DNA from: Nonomuraea jabiensis
Lineage (GTDB): Bacteria; Actinomycetota; Actinomycetes; Streptosporangiales; Streptosporangiaceae
DNA: 64,000 nt
Assembly (NCBI RefSeq): GCF_014204795.1
Contig: NZ_JACHMB010000001.1
Span: 2,976,001-3,040,000 of the forward strand
Reading direction: 5' to 3'
Every line of letters begins with the position of its first letter. Positions within the stretch are counted from its first letter, which is position 1. A program made the position numbers and the translations under genes. Shown piece by piece: positions 33,947 through 40,889 of this stretch. The notes under the pieces are model-generated. The model was not told where the DNA came from and did not search any database. It was given only the letters and a program-made list of their open reading frames with translations.

Positions 33947-34800
33947 TGCAGCTCTGGCGCGCCCGCCGCCGAGCCGAGCCACTGCTGCTCGATCTTGGCC
34001 AGCTCGCCCTTCGACTTCAGCGCCTCAACGGCCTTGTCGATGCACGGCTTGAGCGCGCTGCCCTTCTCCATGACCAGCCCGAACTCCTCGGGCGTGCCAC
34101 CCGTCGAGCTGAACTGCCCCACGATCTTGGACTTCTCGACCTGCGCGGCCGTCACGTAGAACGCCGTCGGCAGGTCCACGACCAGCGCGTCCACCTGCTT
34201 GTTCTTCAGCGCGGTGACGGCGTCGATCTGCACGTTGTAGACGTTGGGGTCGTCGGCGGGCTTGATGACGTTCTTGACCGCGTCGAGCGAGGTCGTGCCC
34301 ACCTGTACGCCGATCTTCGCGTCCCGCAGCTCGGCCAGGCTCTTCGCCCCGGCGAACTTGCTCCCGTCGATCGCCACGATGGCCTGCTTGACGGTGTAGT
34401 AGCCCTTGCTGAAGTCGACCGCCTTGGCCCGGTCCGGCGTGATGGAGACCTGGTTGACGTCGAAGTCGAACTGCTTGACCCCAGGGGCGAACGCCGAGTC
34501 GAACGGGATCGTGCTCCACTGCACCTCGGTGCGGTCGAAGCCGAGCTCCCCGGCCACGGCGAAGGCCACCGCGCTCTCGAAACCCTGCCCGTTGCTCGGG
34601 TCGTCGTCCTTGAACCAGGGCTCGTAGGCGGGCTTGTCGGTGCCGATGGTCAGCTTGCCCGCGTTGACCAGCTTGAGCTGGTCCTTGGTGCACGCGGTGG
34701 ACGCGGACGCGAGCGGGCTCGCCGAGCTCGACGTGTTGTCGACCGGCGCGCAGCCGACGAGCGCCACGGCCAGCGCGAGCAGCATGAGGGGACGGGCCAT
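33943..34800 (-). CDS. Amino-acid ABC transporter substrate-binding lipoprotein
   Basis: Lipoprotein of 285 residues with signal peptide and lipobox (LALAVALVGC, lipidated Cys at about 17), then SBP family 3: LTIGTDKPAYEPWF, GFESAVAFAVAGELGF, DFDVNQVSITPDRAKAVDFSKGYY. ATG 34800 is preferred over 34806 because the GGAGG site is then seven bases away. Captures an amino acid, likely polar, for the downstream permease-ATPase. The spacer upstream contains three copies of a CAGCGGCCGTTT repeat that may regulate the operon. Confidence 0.93.
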   Translation of the reverse strand: MARPLMLLALAVALVGCAPVDNTSSSASPLASASTACTKDQLKLVNAGKLTIGTDKPAYEPWFKDDDPSNGQGFESAVAFAVAGELGFDRTEVQWSTIPFDSAFAPGVKQFDFDVNQVSITPDRAKAVDFSKGYYTVKQAIVAIDGSKFAGAKSLAELRDAKIGVQVGTTSLDAVKNVIKPADDPNVYNVQIDAVTALKNKQVDALVVDLPTAFYVTAAQVEKSKIVGQFSSTGGTPEEFGLVMEKGSALKPCIDKAVEALKSKGELAKIEQQWLGSAAGAPELQ

Positions 34801-34938
34801 GGCCATGCCTCCAGGGGGAACACGCGAAAGAACGAACGCATTCTACGCTGACCGAATAGGAAATTACGCCCGGCGGTGCCCCTGACCACGGAGTTGGCCA
34901 AGATGGGCTCGCGTAACGGCGGCCCGCCGGTGAAGGGT

Positions 34939-35076
34939 CAGCGGCCGTTTCCTGGAGGGCGCTCAGCCGGAGTACGGCGGGTGGCCTGCCCGTGCGCAGC
35001 CGTACAGTATGGGCCTTTTCCACAGGGACAGCGGCCGTTTCCAGAGGCTCTCAGACCGGAGGCAGCGGCCGTTTTT
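34939..35076. repeat. Three direct CAGCGGCCGTTT repeats in the amino-acid ABC/rplI spacer
   Basis: The 360-bp gene-free spacer 34801-35160 carries direct copies of cagcggccgttt at 34939 and 35029 (both followed by cc) and 35063 (followed by tt). Spacing between starts is 90 and 34 bp. Each core contains the palindrome cggccg. They lie upstream of the binding-protein gene and downstream of rplI. Apart from these and the rplI terminator I see nothing in the spacer. Confidence 0.6.
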
Positions 35077-35122
35077 GGAGGGTCTGCGCGGTGGGGAGCT
35101 TGTCACAGGGACGGGAAATGCG

Positions 35123-35150
35123 AAAACCCCCTCCGGGCGGAGGGGGCTTT
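35123..35150 (-). terminator. Rho-independent terminator of the rpsF-rplI operon
   Basis: Stem aaaaccccctccg/(c)ggagggggcttt with a 4-base loop, 11 bp after the rplI stop. On the minus strand it ends in a T run. Confidence 0.85.
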
Positions 35151-35160
35151 CACAGCAGGG

Positions 35161-35607
35161 CTAGCCCGCGACGACCTCCACGTCCACCGAGGCCGAAACC
35201 TCCGGGTGGAGCTTGATGGTGACGCGGTGCGAGCCGACGCTCTTGATCGGGTTGACGATCTCGATGCGGCGGCGGTCGACGATCGGGCCACCGGCGGCCT
35301 TGACGGCGTCGGCGATGTCGCCCGTCGTGATCGAGCCGAACAGGCGGCCCGACTCGCCGGCGCGCGTGGTCAGGCGGACGCGCAGCGCGCCGATCTGACC
35401 GGCGACCTCCTTGGCGGTGCCGAGGTCGCGAATCTCGCGGGCGTCGCGAGCCTTCCTGATGGTCTCGATCTGCTTCTCGGCGCCCCGCGTCCAGCGCATG
35501 GCGTAGCCGCGCGGGATGAGGTAGTTACGGCCGTAGCCGTCCTTGACCTCGACGACGTCGCCAGGGGTGCCGAGGCCGGAGACCTCGTTGGTGAGGATGA
35601 GCTTCAT
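35161..35607 (-). CDS. rplI: 50S ribosomal protein L9
   Basis: L9 of 148 residues, normal length. The N-terminal domain starts [21 protein letters not shown], then [14 protein letters not shown]; a long connecting helix and a small C-terminal domain ([17 protein letters not shown]) follow. It is the last gene of the rpsF-ssb-rpsR-rplI operon and sits 14 bp after rpsR. Confidence 0.97.
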   Translation of the reverse strand: MKLILTNEVSGLGTPGDVVEVKDGYGRNYLIPRGYAMRWTRGAEKQIETIRKARDAREIRDLGTAKEVAGQIGALRVRLTTRAGESGRLFGSITTGDIADAVKAAGGPIVDRRRIEIVNPIKSVGSHRVTIKLHPEVSASVDVEVVAG

Positions 35608-35621
35608 TTCGACAGGCCTCC

Positions 35622-35858
35622 TTAGCGCGCGGTGCTCGTGTAAGGCAGCAGGGCCACCTCACGGGCGTTCTTGATCGCGGTCGCCACGTCGCGCTGGTGC
35701 TGGGTGCAGTTGCCCGTCACCCGGCGCGCACGGATCTTGCCGCGGTCGGAGATGAACTTCCGCAGCAGCGCCGTGTCCTTGTAGTCGACGTAGGAGATCT
35801 TGTCGTGGCAGAACAGGCAAACCTTCTTCTTCGGCTTGCGCAGTGCCGGCTTAGCCAT
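35622..35858 (-). CDS. rpsR: 30S ribosomal protein S18
   Basis: S18 of 78 residues with the family core [18 protein letters not shown] and [14 protein letters not shown]. It keeps the Cys set CLFC near residue 14 plus a later Cys, so it is the zinc-binding (C+) form. Actinobacteria often have a second, zinc-independent S18 elsewhere. Position in the ssb operon is conserved. Confidence 0.97.
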   Translation of the reverse strand: MAKPALRKPKKKVCLFCHDKISYVDYKDTALLRKFISDRGKIRARRVTGNCTQHQRDVATAIKNAREVALLPYTSTAR

Positions 35859-35921
35859 CGTGGTGCTCCTTTCAGAGCCCCGCCTTCCGGGCGGGAATGG
35901 ACTCGGGCTTGTGGACAGGTT

Positions 35922-36488
35922 TTAGAAAGGCGGTTCGTCGCTGAAGTCGCCGCCGCCGCCGAAGCCGCCGCCGCCCTGCTGGCCGCCGCCCCCGCCGAAG
36001 CCGCCACCACCGCCGCCGCCGCCGCCGTAGCCGCCGCCCCCCTGGGGCGGAGCGGGCGAGGCGGAGGCCCACGGGTCGTCGGCCGGGCCGCCGAAGCCGC
36101 CGCCACCGCCTCCACCCTGACGGGAGGTGCGGTTGACCTTGGCGGTCGCGTTACGCAGGGACGGGCCGACCTCGTCGACCTCGACCTCGTAAACGGTGCG
36201 CTTCTCGCCTTCCTTGGTCTCGTAGGACCGCTGCTTGAGCCGCCCCTGCACGATGACCCGCATGCCGCGCTGCAGGCTCTCGGCGGCGTTCTCCGCCGCC
36301 TGTCGCCACACGTTGCAGGTCAGGAAGAGGCTTTCGCCGTCTTTCCACTCGTTGGTCTGACGATCCATGAACCGCGGAGTGGACGCGATGCGGAATCGAG
36401 CCACCGCTTGCCCCGTCGGGGTGAAGCGCAGCTCCGGGTCGTCGACCAGGTTGCCGACGATGGTGATTACGGTGTCGCCTGCTGCCAT
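35922..36488 (-). CDS. ssb: Single-stranded DNA-binding protein
   Basis: SSB of 188 residues. The OB-fold covers about residues 3-112 ([52 protein letters not shown]). A long Gly-rich disordered linker and the acidic protein-binding tip DFSDEPPF follow. It coats ssDNA and recruits replication and repair proteins. The Gly-rich linker is encoded by a repetitive GGC/GGT run, typical of actinobacterial ssb. Confidence 0.97.
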   Translation of the reverse strand: MAAGDTVITIVGNLVDDPELRFTPTGQAVARFRIASTPRFMDRQTNEWKDGESLFLTCNVWRQAAENAAESLQRGMRVIVQGRLKQRSYETKEGEKRTVYEVEVDEVGPSLRNATAKVNRTSRQGGGGGGGFGGPADDPWASASPAPPQGGGGYGGGGGGGGGFGGGGGQQGGGGFGGGGDFSDEPPF

Positions 36489-36566
36489 GGCTAGCGCTCG
36501 CCTTCCTGCACGCCTTCGCTTGGATTACGGCTCAGAGTACGGGGCTTCCCCGACAAAAACCGGGGG

Positions 36567-36857
36567 TTAGTGCACGTCGGGGCGGAGGACCTTGGTGCGC
36601 AGGATGCCCTCGTTGAGGTTCATCTGCCGGTCCAGCTCCTTGACCGTCGCGGGCTCCGCGGACAGGTCGATGACGGCGTAGATGCCTTCGGACTTCTTGT
36701 CGATGTCGTAGGCGAGACGGCGACGGCCCCAGACGTCGACCTTCTCCACGGTGCCGCCGTCGTTGCGGACCACGGAGAGGAACTGGTCGAGGGACGGCGC
36801 GACAGTGCGCTCATCGAGCGAAGGGTCCAGGATGACCATTACTTCGTAACGACGCAT
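36567..36857 (-). CDS. rpsF: 30S ribosomal protein S6
   Basis: S6 of 96 residues, start [17 protein letters not shown]6 binds 16S rRNA together with S18, encoded downstream. ATG 36857 is the conserved start; an AGGAGG-like site lies about a dozen bases upstream. The frame extends to 36968, but that part has no S6 similarity. First gene of the rpsF-ssb-rpsR-rplI operon, 78 bp before ssb. Confidence 0.97.
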   Translation of the reverse strand: MRRYEVMVILDPSLDERTVAPSLDQFLSVVRNDGGTVEKVDVWGRRRLAYDIDKKSEGIYAVIDLSAEPATVKELDRQMNLNEGILRTKVLRPDVH

Positions 36858-37046
36858 GCGGACTCCAACCTCCTCTGGACTCTTGCGGTCACGACACTCT
36901 GCCGTGACAGGAGGACGCTGACGTCTGTGCCCGGACGCCCCTTTCGGCACCCCGGGGCGATGGTTCATCCATCACAACGCAGCTTGCCCAGGTTACCAGC
37001 CGCAGGAAGGTGGGAAGGCCTTTAGGAAACCTAGGGGGTGGTGGCC

Positions 37047-37361
37047 GTGCCACATGTGCTTCAGCCCTCCCAGAGGGAGCGGTTCAGGCTCACACTCAAC
37101 AGCGACGGGCAAGCGCACCCGGTGGAGAACGCCCTGGCGGTGGCGGCGCTCGTTTGCGGTCTCGTTGCCTTCGTCTCTACGTTCTGGGTCTCCGCGCACG
37201 CGGTCTCCTCGTGGGCCGGCACGCTCGGCTTCGGGATCGGGCTGTACTCCCAGTACATCTCGGCGACCACGCCGCAGCGCGCGCTCAACATCGTCGGCAT
37301 CGTGGGGTCGTTCGTGGGAGCCGCGCTGGGCATCGCCCACGGTGGCTTCCTCCCCCACTGA
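37047..37361 (+). CDS. Small conserved membrane protein
   Basis: Protein of about 104 residues with two to three hydrophobic segments (ALAVAALVCGLVAFVSTFWV; AGTLGFGIGLYSQY; LNIVGIVGSFVGAALGIAHG). GTG 37047 is placed eight bases after AGGGGG; GTG codons at 37038 and 37041 are alternatives. Actinobacteria often carry such a protein divergent from rpsF. Function unknown. A clear terminator follows. Confidence 0.7.
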   Translation: MPHVLQPSQRERFRLTLNSDGQAHPVENALAVAALVCGLVAFVSTFWVSAHAVSSWAGTLGFGIGLYSQYISATTPQRALNIVGIVGSFVGAALGIAHGGFLPH

Positions 37362-37371
37362 ACGTCATCCA

Positions 37372-37400
37372 GGAACGGCCCCGTCGCCCGGGGCCGTTCC
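37372..37400. terminator. Bidirectional hairpin terminator
   Basis: Perfect stem ggaacggcccc/ggggccgttcc (11 bp, 7-base loop) between the converging 37361 stop and the small membrane-protein stop at 37411. Confidence 0.8.
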
Positions 37401-37410
37401 GGCATGCCGC

Positions 37411-37590
37411 TCATCCGCCGATGTGCAGGTCTATACCGAGCAGGACCAGGAACCAGAGGAACACCGCGAGCAGCGCTTCCGCGAGGTCCCTGAGCAGTCC
37501 GGGGGTGATGTAGTGGTACACCCAGCCCACGTAGATCCCGATCACGACGTAAACCAATAAGATCAGCGCTCGCCAGCGCCAGCGTGCCAT
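37411..37590 (-). CDS. Small two-TM membrane protein (59 aa)
   Basis: Short gene recognised by its strong GAGGAGAAACGAC site right before ATG 37590 and by a coherent product: a basic start (MARWRWR) then two hydrophobic helices (ALILLVYVVIGIYVGWVYHY and ALLAVFLWFLVLLGIDLHI) joined by a charged turn (LLRDLAEA). The positively charged N-terminus predicts both ends in the cytosol. The middle resembles small YggT-like or DUF membrane proteins, but I cannot name the family. It is convergent with the gene ending at 37361 and divergent from nfo. Confidence 0.7.
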   Translation of the reverse strand: MARWRWRALILLVYVVIGIYVGWVYHYITPGLLRDLAEALLAVFLWFLVLLGIDLHIGG

Positions 37591-37698
37591 GTCGTTTCTC
37601 CTCGTTTAGGGGGCGCATGGCGACTTCCCGAGCACGCGTCCGGCAAACCGATCCGTCCCGCCGCTGCCGCCTTACTCTCCGGCGTAAGCTCGGGAGCT

Positions 37699-38442
37699 AT
37701 GGTGCGCATCGGAGCTCATGTCGGTCAGGACGATCCCGCCGCCCACGCGGAGGCGGTCGGGGCCGAGGTGGTGCAGTTCTTCCTCGGCGACCCGCAGGGT
37801 TACGACAAGCCGGTGCTGCCCGCCAGGCCGGTCGAGGGCGTCGACATCTACATCCACGCCCCCTACCTGGTCAACGTCGCCACCACCAACAACCGCATCA
37901 GGATCCCCAGCCGCAAGCTGCTGGAGCAGCACCTCAAGGCCGCCGCCGGGCTCGGCGCCAAGGGCCTGATCGTGCACGGCGGCCACGTCAACAAGAACGA
38001 CGACCCGCAGACCGGCTTCGACAACTGGCGCAAGGTGTTCGAGCGCATGGAGTGCCCCATCCCCGTGCTGATCGAGAACACCGCGGGCGGCGGCAACGCG
38101 ATGGCGCGCAAGCTGGAGCGCATCGCCCGGCTGTGGGAGGCGCTCGACGGGTTCGACGTGGGGTTCTGTCTCGACACCTGCCACGCCCACGCGGGCGGCG
38201 AGGAGCTGGTCGACCTGGTCGAGCGGGTCAAGGCCATCACAGGCCGGATCGACCTCGTCCACTGCAACGACTCGCGCGACGACTTCGACTCCGGTGCCGA
38301 CCGCCACGCCAACCTGGGCAAGGGGAAGATCGACCCCGAGCTGATCCTGGCGGTCTGCCGCGCGGCCGACGCGCCGATCGTGGTGGAGACGCCCGCCGAC
38401 GGCCAGGCGGACGACATCGCGTTCCTGCGCAAGAACCTCTAG
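37699..38442 (+). CDS. nfo: Deoxyribonuclease IV (AP endonuclease family 2)
   Basis: Endonuclease IV of 247 residues, a TIM barrel with a trinuclear zinc site. Ligand motifs are visible: YIHAPYLVN, IVHGGHVN, LIENTAGGG, FCLDTCHAHA, DLVHCNDS and VVETP. It cleaves abasic sites in base-excision repair. Length is a little under the E. coli enzyme (285). It lies between the rpsF operon and glycosyltransferases, near a single DnaA box. Confidence 0.95.
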   Translation: MVRIGAHVGQDDPAAHAEAVGAEVVQFFLGDPQGYDKPVLPARPVEGVDIYIHAPYLVNVATTNNRIRIPSRKLLEQHLKAAAGLGAKGLIVHGGHVNKNDDPQTGFDNWRKVFERMECPIPVLIENTAGGGNAMARKLERIARLWEALDGFDVGFCLDTCHAHAGGEELVDLVERVKAITGRIDLVHCNDSRDDFDSGADRHANLGKGKIDPELILAVCRAADAPIVVETPADGQADDIAFLRKNL

Positions 38443-38457
38443 GAAATACACACAGCC

Positions 38458-38466
38458 TGTGGATAA
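38458..38466. promoter_or_regulatory. Isolated perfect DnaA box
   Basis: TGTGGATAA, the exact consensus, lies 15 bp after the nfo stop in a short A+T-rich gap before the converging mannosyltransferase gene. No second box was seen nearby, so a chance match remains possible. Confidence 0.4.
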
Positions 38467-38505
38467 CTTCCCTGGATTACCAAGACGAAGAAGTGGGTAG
38501 GAAGA

Positions 38506-39570
38506 TCAGCCCGCCCACGCGCCACTCAGGAAACGTTCCGCGTTGAGCAGCATGAGCGGCCCGAAGATCAGGGCGTACCCGACCATCACCCACGGCCTCC
38601 TGGTCGCGACCTTCGCGACCAGGATCCACAGCGGGAACCACAGCAGCAGCGAGCGCGGGATCGACAGGTAGTAGGCCGAGGTCATCAGCGCCGCCGCCTG
38701 CAGCCCCGTGTAGACGAGCTCGCTCCACCGGCACAGCGCGAGCAGCCAGATCAGCACCGCCAGCGCCAGGACCGCCCCGGCGATCTCCATCCGGAACGCC
38801 ACCGCGTTGTCGTCGGAGCCCATGGCCGAGCGCCAGGTCGACTTCCACGCCTCCCACGGCCAGGCGAAGTCCCGCCCCCACCCGGCCTCCTGCGCGTGCT
38901 TCCACGCCAGCCAGTCACCCGACCTGCTGTAGTGGTAGTACGAATACGTCACCAGCGGCACGAACGGCACCACCAGCCACCCCGCTTGCCGGATGGACTC
39001 GCGCCGGGTCAAGAACTCCACGACGAGCGCGACAGCGAGAAACAGCCCCGTGATCCGCACGCACGAGGCGCCCGCGGCGAGGGACGCCGCCAGGGACCAT
39101 TGCCCCTGCCTGGCCGCCAGCCAGGCCGGGATCGCGAAGGCCAGGAAGAGGGACTCGCTGTAGCCCGCCGCCAGGAACACCGCCATCGGGTAGAGCAGCA
39201 GCGCCAGCACCGCCATCCAGCCGGAGGCGCCCTCCAGCTCGGCCAGCCGGGCCAGCGCCACCATGGCCACCGCCCCGGCGGCGAGCGAGATGAGCAGCCC
39301 GGCCGCCGCCCAGTCCGGCACGACGAGGTGCACCACCCGCAGCAGCATCGGGAAGCCGGGGAAGAACGCGGGTAAGCCGTCGTCCACAGGCTTGCCGGGC
39401 TCGCCGTCGTAGCCGTACTGGGCGATGGTGATGAACAGCCCGGCGTCCCACTTGCGCCACTTGTCGGCGTACGCGCCGAGGGCCGTCCCCAGCAGCGTCA
39501 CCACCAGCAGCCCCGCCCGCGAGCCGAACCAGAGCAGCAGCGCGTCCCGGCCGGCCGAGCGGGTGATCAT
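38506..39570 (-). CDS. PIG-V-like mannosyltransferase (GT-C membrane glycosyltransferase)
   Basis: Polytopic protein of 354 residues with about ten hydrophobic helices. The first luminal loop has KWDAGLFITIAQYGYDGE, matching the W-D catalytic-loop pattern of PIG-V mannosyltransferases, and LYPMAVFLAAGYSESLFLA follows as in that family. It should use a polyprenyl-phosphate sugar on the outer face of the membrane. It overlaps the upstream GT87 gene (ATGA), so the two probably act in one envelope-glycan pathway. Confidence 0.85.
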   Translation of the reverse strand: MITRSAGRDALLLWFGSRAGLLVVTLLGTALGAYADKWRKWDAGLFITIAQYGYDGEPGKPVDDGLPAFFPGFPMLLRVVHLVVPDWAAAGLLISLAAGAVAMVALARLAELEGASGWMAVLALLLYPMAVFLAAGYSESLFLAFAIPAWLAARQGQWSLAASLAAGASCVRITGLFLAVALVVEFLTRRESIRQAGWLVVPFVPLVTYSYYHYSRSGDWLAWKHAQEAGWGRDFAWPWEAWKSTWRSAMGSDDNAVAFRMEIAGAVLALAVLIWLLALCRWSELVYTGLQAAALMTSAYYLSIPRSLLLWFPLWILVAKVATRRPWVMVGYALIFGPLMLLNAERFLSGAWAG

Positions 39571-40889
39571 CGAACGGCTGGTGTCAGCGCGAACCGGTCG
39601 CGAGCGTCGTCGAAGACGCCGCCACCCTGGTCGTCGACGTCGTCCTGGCGCACGACGTCCTTGTCGGGACGGAGGATGTCCCGCACGACGAACGCCATCA
39701 TGATCCCGATCGTGATGACCCGGCCCCAGACGGCGGTGAAGTACGTGTCGTCACCGATGCCCAGGTCGTTCCTGCTGAACGGCGACTGCGCGACCAGGTA
39801 GAGCCAGATGGCGATGAAGTACCAGACCTCGGCGAGCTGCCACAACACCAGCGGCTTCCAGTTGGGCCTGGCCAGCACGGCGAACGGCACGAGCCAGAGC
39901 ACGAACTGCGGCGACCACACCTTGTTCGTCATCATGAACGCGGCCAGCGCCAGGAAGCAGATCTGCGCCAGCCTGGGCCGCCGCGGCGCGGCCAGCGCGA
40001 GCACGGCGATGCCCAGGCACAGGATGGCCAGCGAGGCCATGCCCAGCTTGCTGACGTCACCCGTCCCCAGGACGGGAATCCCCTTGCTCTGGAAGAACAG
40101 CCACGGCGAGCCCCAGTCGACCCCGCGTTCCTGGGAGAAGACGTAGAACCTGCGCCATCCCTCCCACGCGAAGATCATGAACGGCGCGTTGACCACGATC
40201 CACGCGCCGGCCGCGGAGCCCAGGGTGACCAGGAACGGCCGCCATCGCGCGGTGCGCAGCGTGAGCAGGAACAGCGCCCCCAGGAACATCAGCGGATAGA
40301 ACTTGGTCGCGATGGCCAGCCCCAGCAGCACCCCGGCCAGCATCTGGCGGCGCCGCGCCCAGGCCAGCAGCATGCCCATCGACAGCGCGCCGGCGACCAG
40401 GTCCCAGTTGATGTACGCGGCCAGCACGACGGCTGGCGAGATGGCGTACCAGAGCGCGTCCCACCGCCGCGTGGGCCCGGCCACCGCGGCCATCAGCAGG
40501 ACGCCGACGACCAGGCAGACGCCGAGCAGGATGACCGTCAGGTCGTAGAACCTGACGGCCTGCGCGCCCACGTCGGCTCCGACCGCCCTGGCGAACCAGC
40601 TGATCACCTGCATGACCTCACCCAGCACGACCGGGTACTCGACCTGCTTGTCGAACGGCACGGCGGCGAAGTAGGGGTCCTGGGTCGACAGCGCCCTGTC
40701 GAAGTACAGGGGGTAGATGTCGGTGTAACAGAAGTTCGTGTACGTCGTGACCTGGTCGTTCCAGCCGCCGGTGCGGCAGGGCAGGCGCACGACGTACGCC
40801 AGGGTCGCCCCCAGGGCCGCGAACAGCCCCAGGGGCAGGTACGGAACGGCACGCGCCGCGAAGGGGACGCGTACCTCCGTGCTCGTCAC
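39567..40889 (-). CDS. GT87 family membrane mannosyltransferase
   Basis: Polytopic protein of 440 residues from GTG 40889, which overlaps the PBP stop (GTGA) and has a GAGGACC site; an ATG at 40919 would overlap further. About ten TM helices; the first loop (WNDQVTTYTNFCYTDIYPLY) and EYPVVLGEVMQ motif resemble the GT87 family of polyprenyl-phosphomannose-dependent transferases. Its place directly after the class A PBP gene is conserved (as in mycobacterial Rv0050-Rv0051), linking it to cell-envelope assembly. Confidence 0.85.
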   Translation of the reverse strand: MTSTEVRVPFAARAVPYLPLGLFAALGATLAYVVRLPCRTGGWNDQVTTYTNFCYTDIYPLYFDRALSTQDPYFAAVPFDKQVEYPVVLGEVMQVISWFARAVGADVGAQAVRFYDLTVILLGVCLVVGVLLMAAVAGPTRRWDALWYAISPAVVLAAYINWDLVAGALSMGMLLAWARRRQMLAGVLLGLAIATKFYPLMFLGALFLLTLRTARWRPFLVTLGSAAGAWIVVNAPFMIFAWEGWRRFYVFSQERGVDWGSPWLFFQSKGIPVLGTGDVSKLGMASLAILCLGIAVLALAAPRRPRLAQICFLALAAFMMTNKVWSPQFVLWLVPFAVLARPNWKPLVLWQLAEVWYFIAIWLYLVAQSPFSRNDLGIGDDTYFTAVWGRVITIGIMMAFVVRDILRPDKDVVRQDDVDDQGGGVFDDARDRFALTPAVR

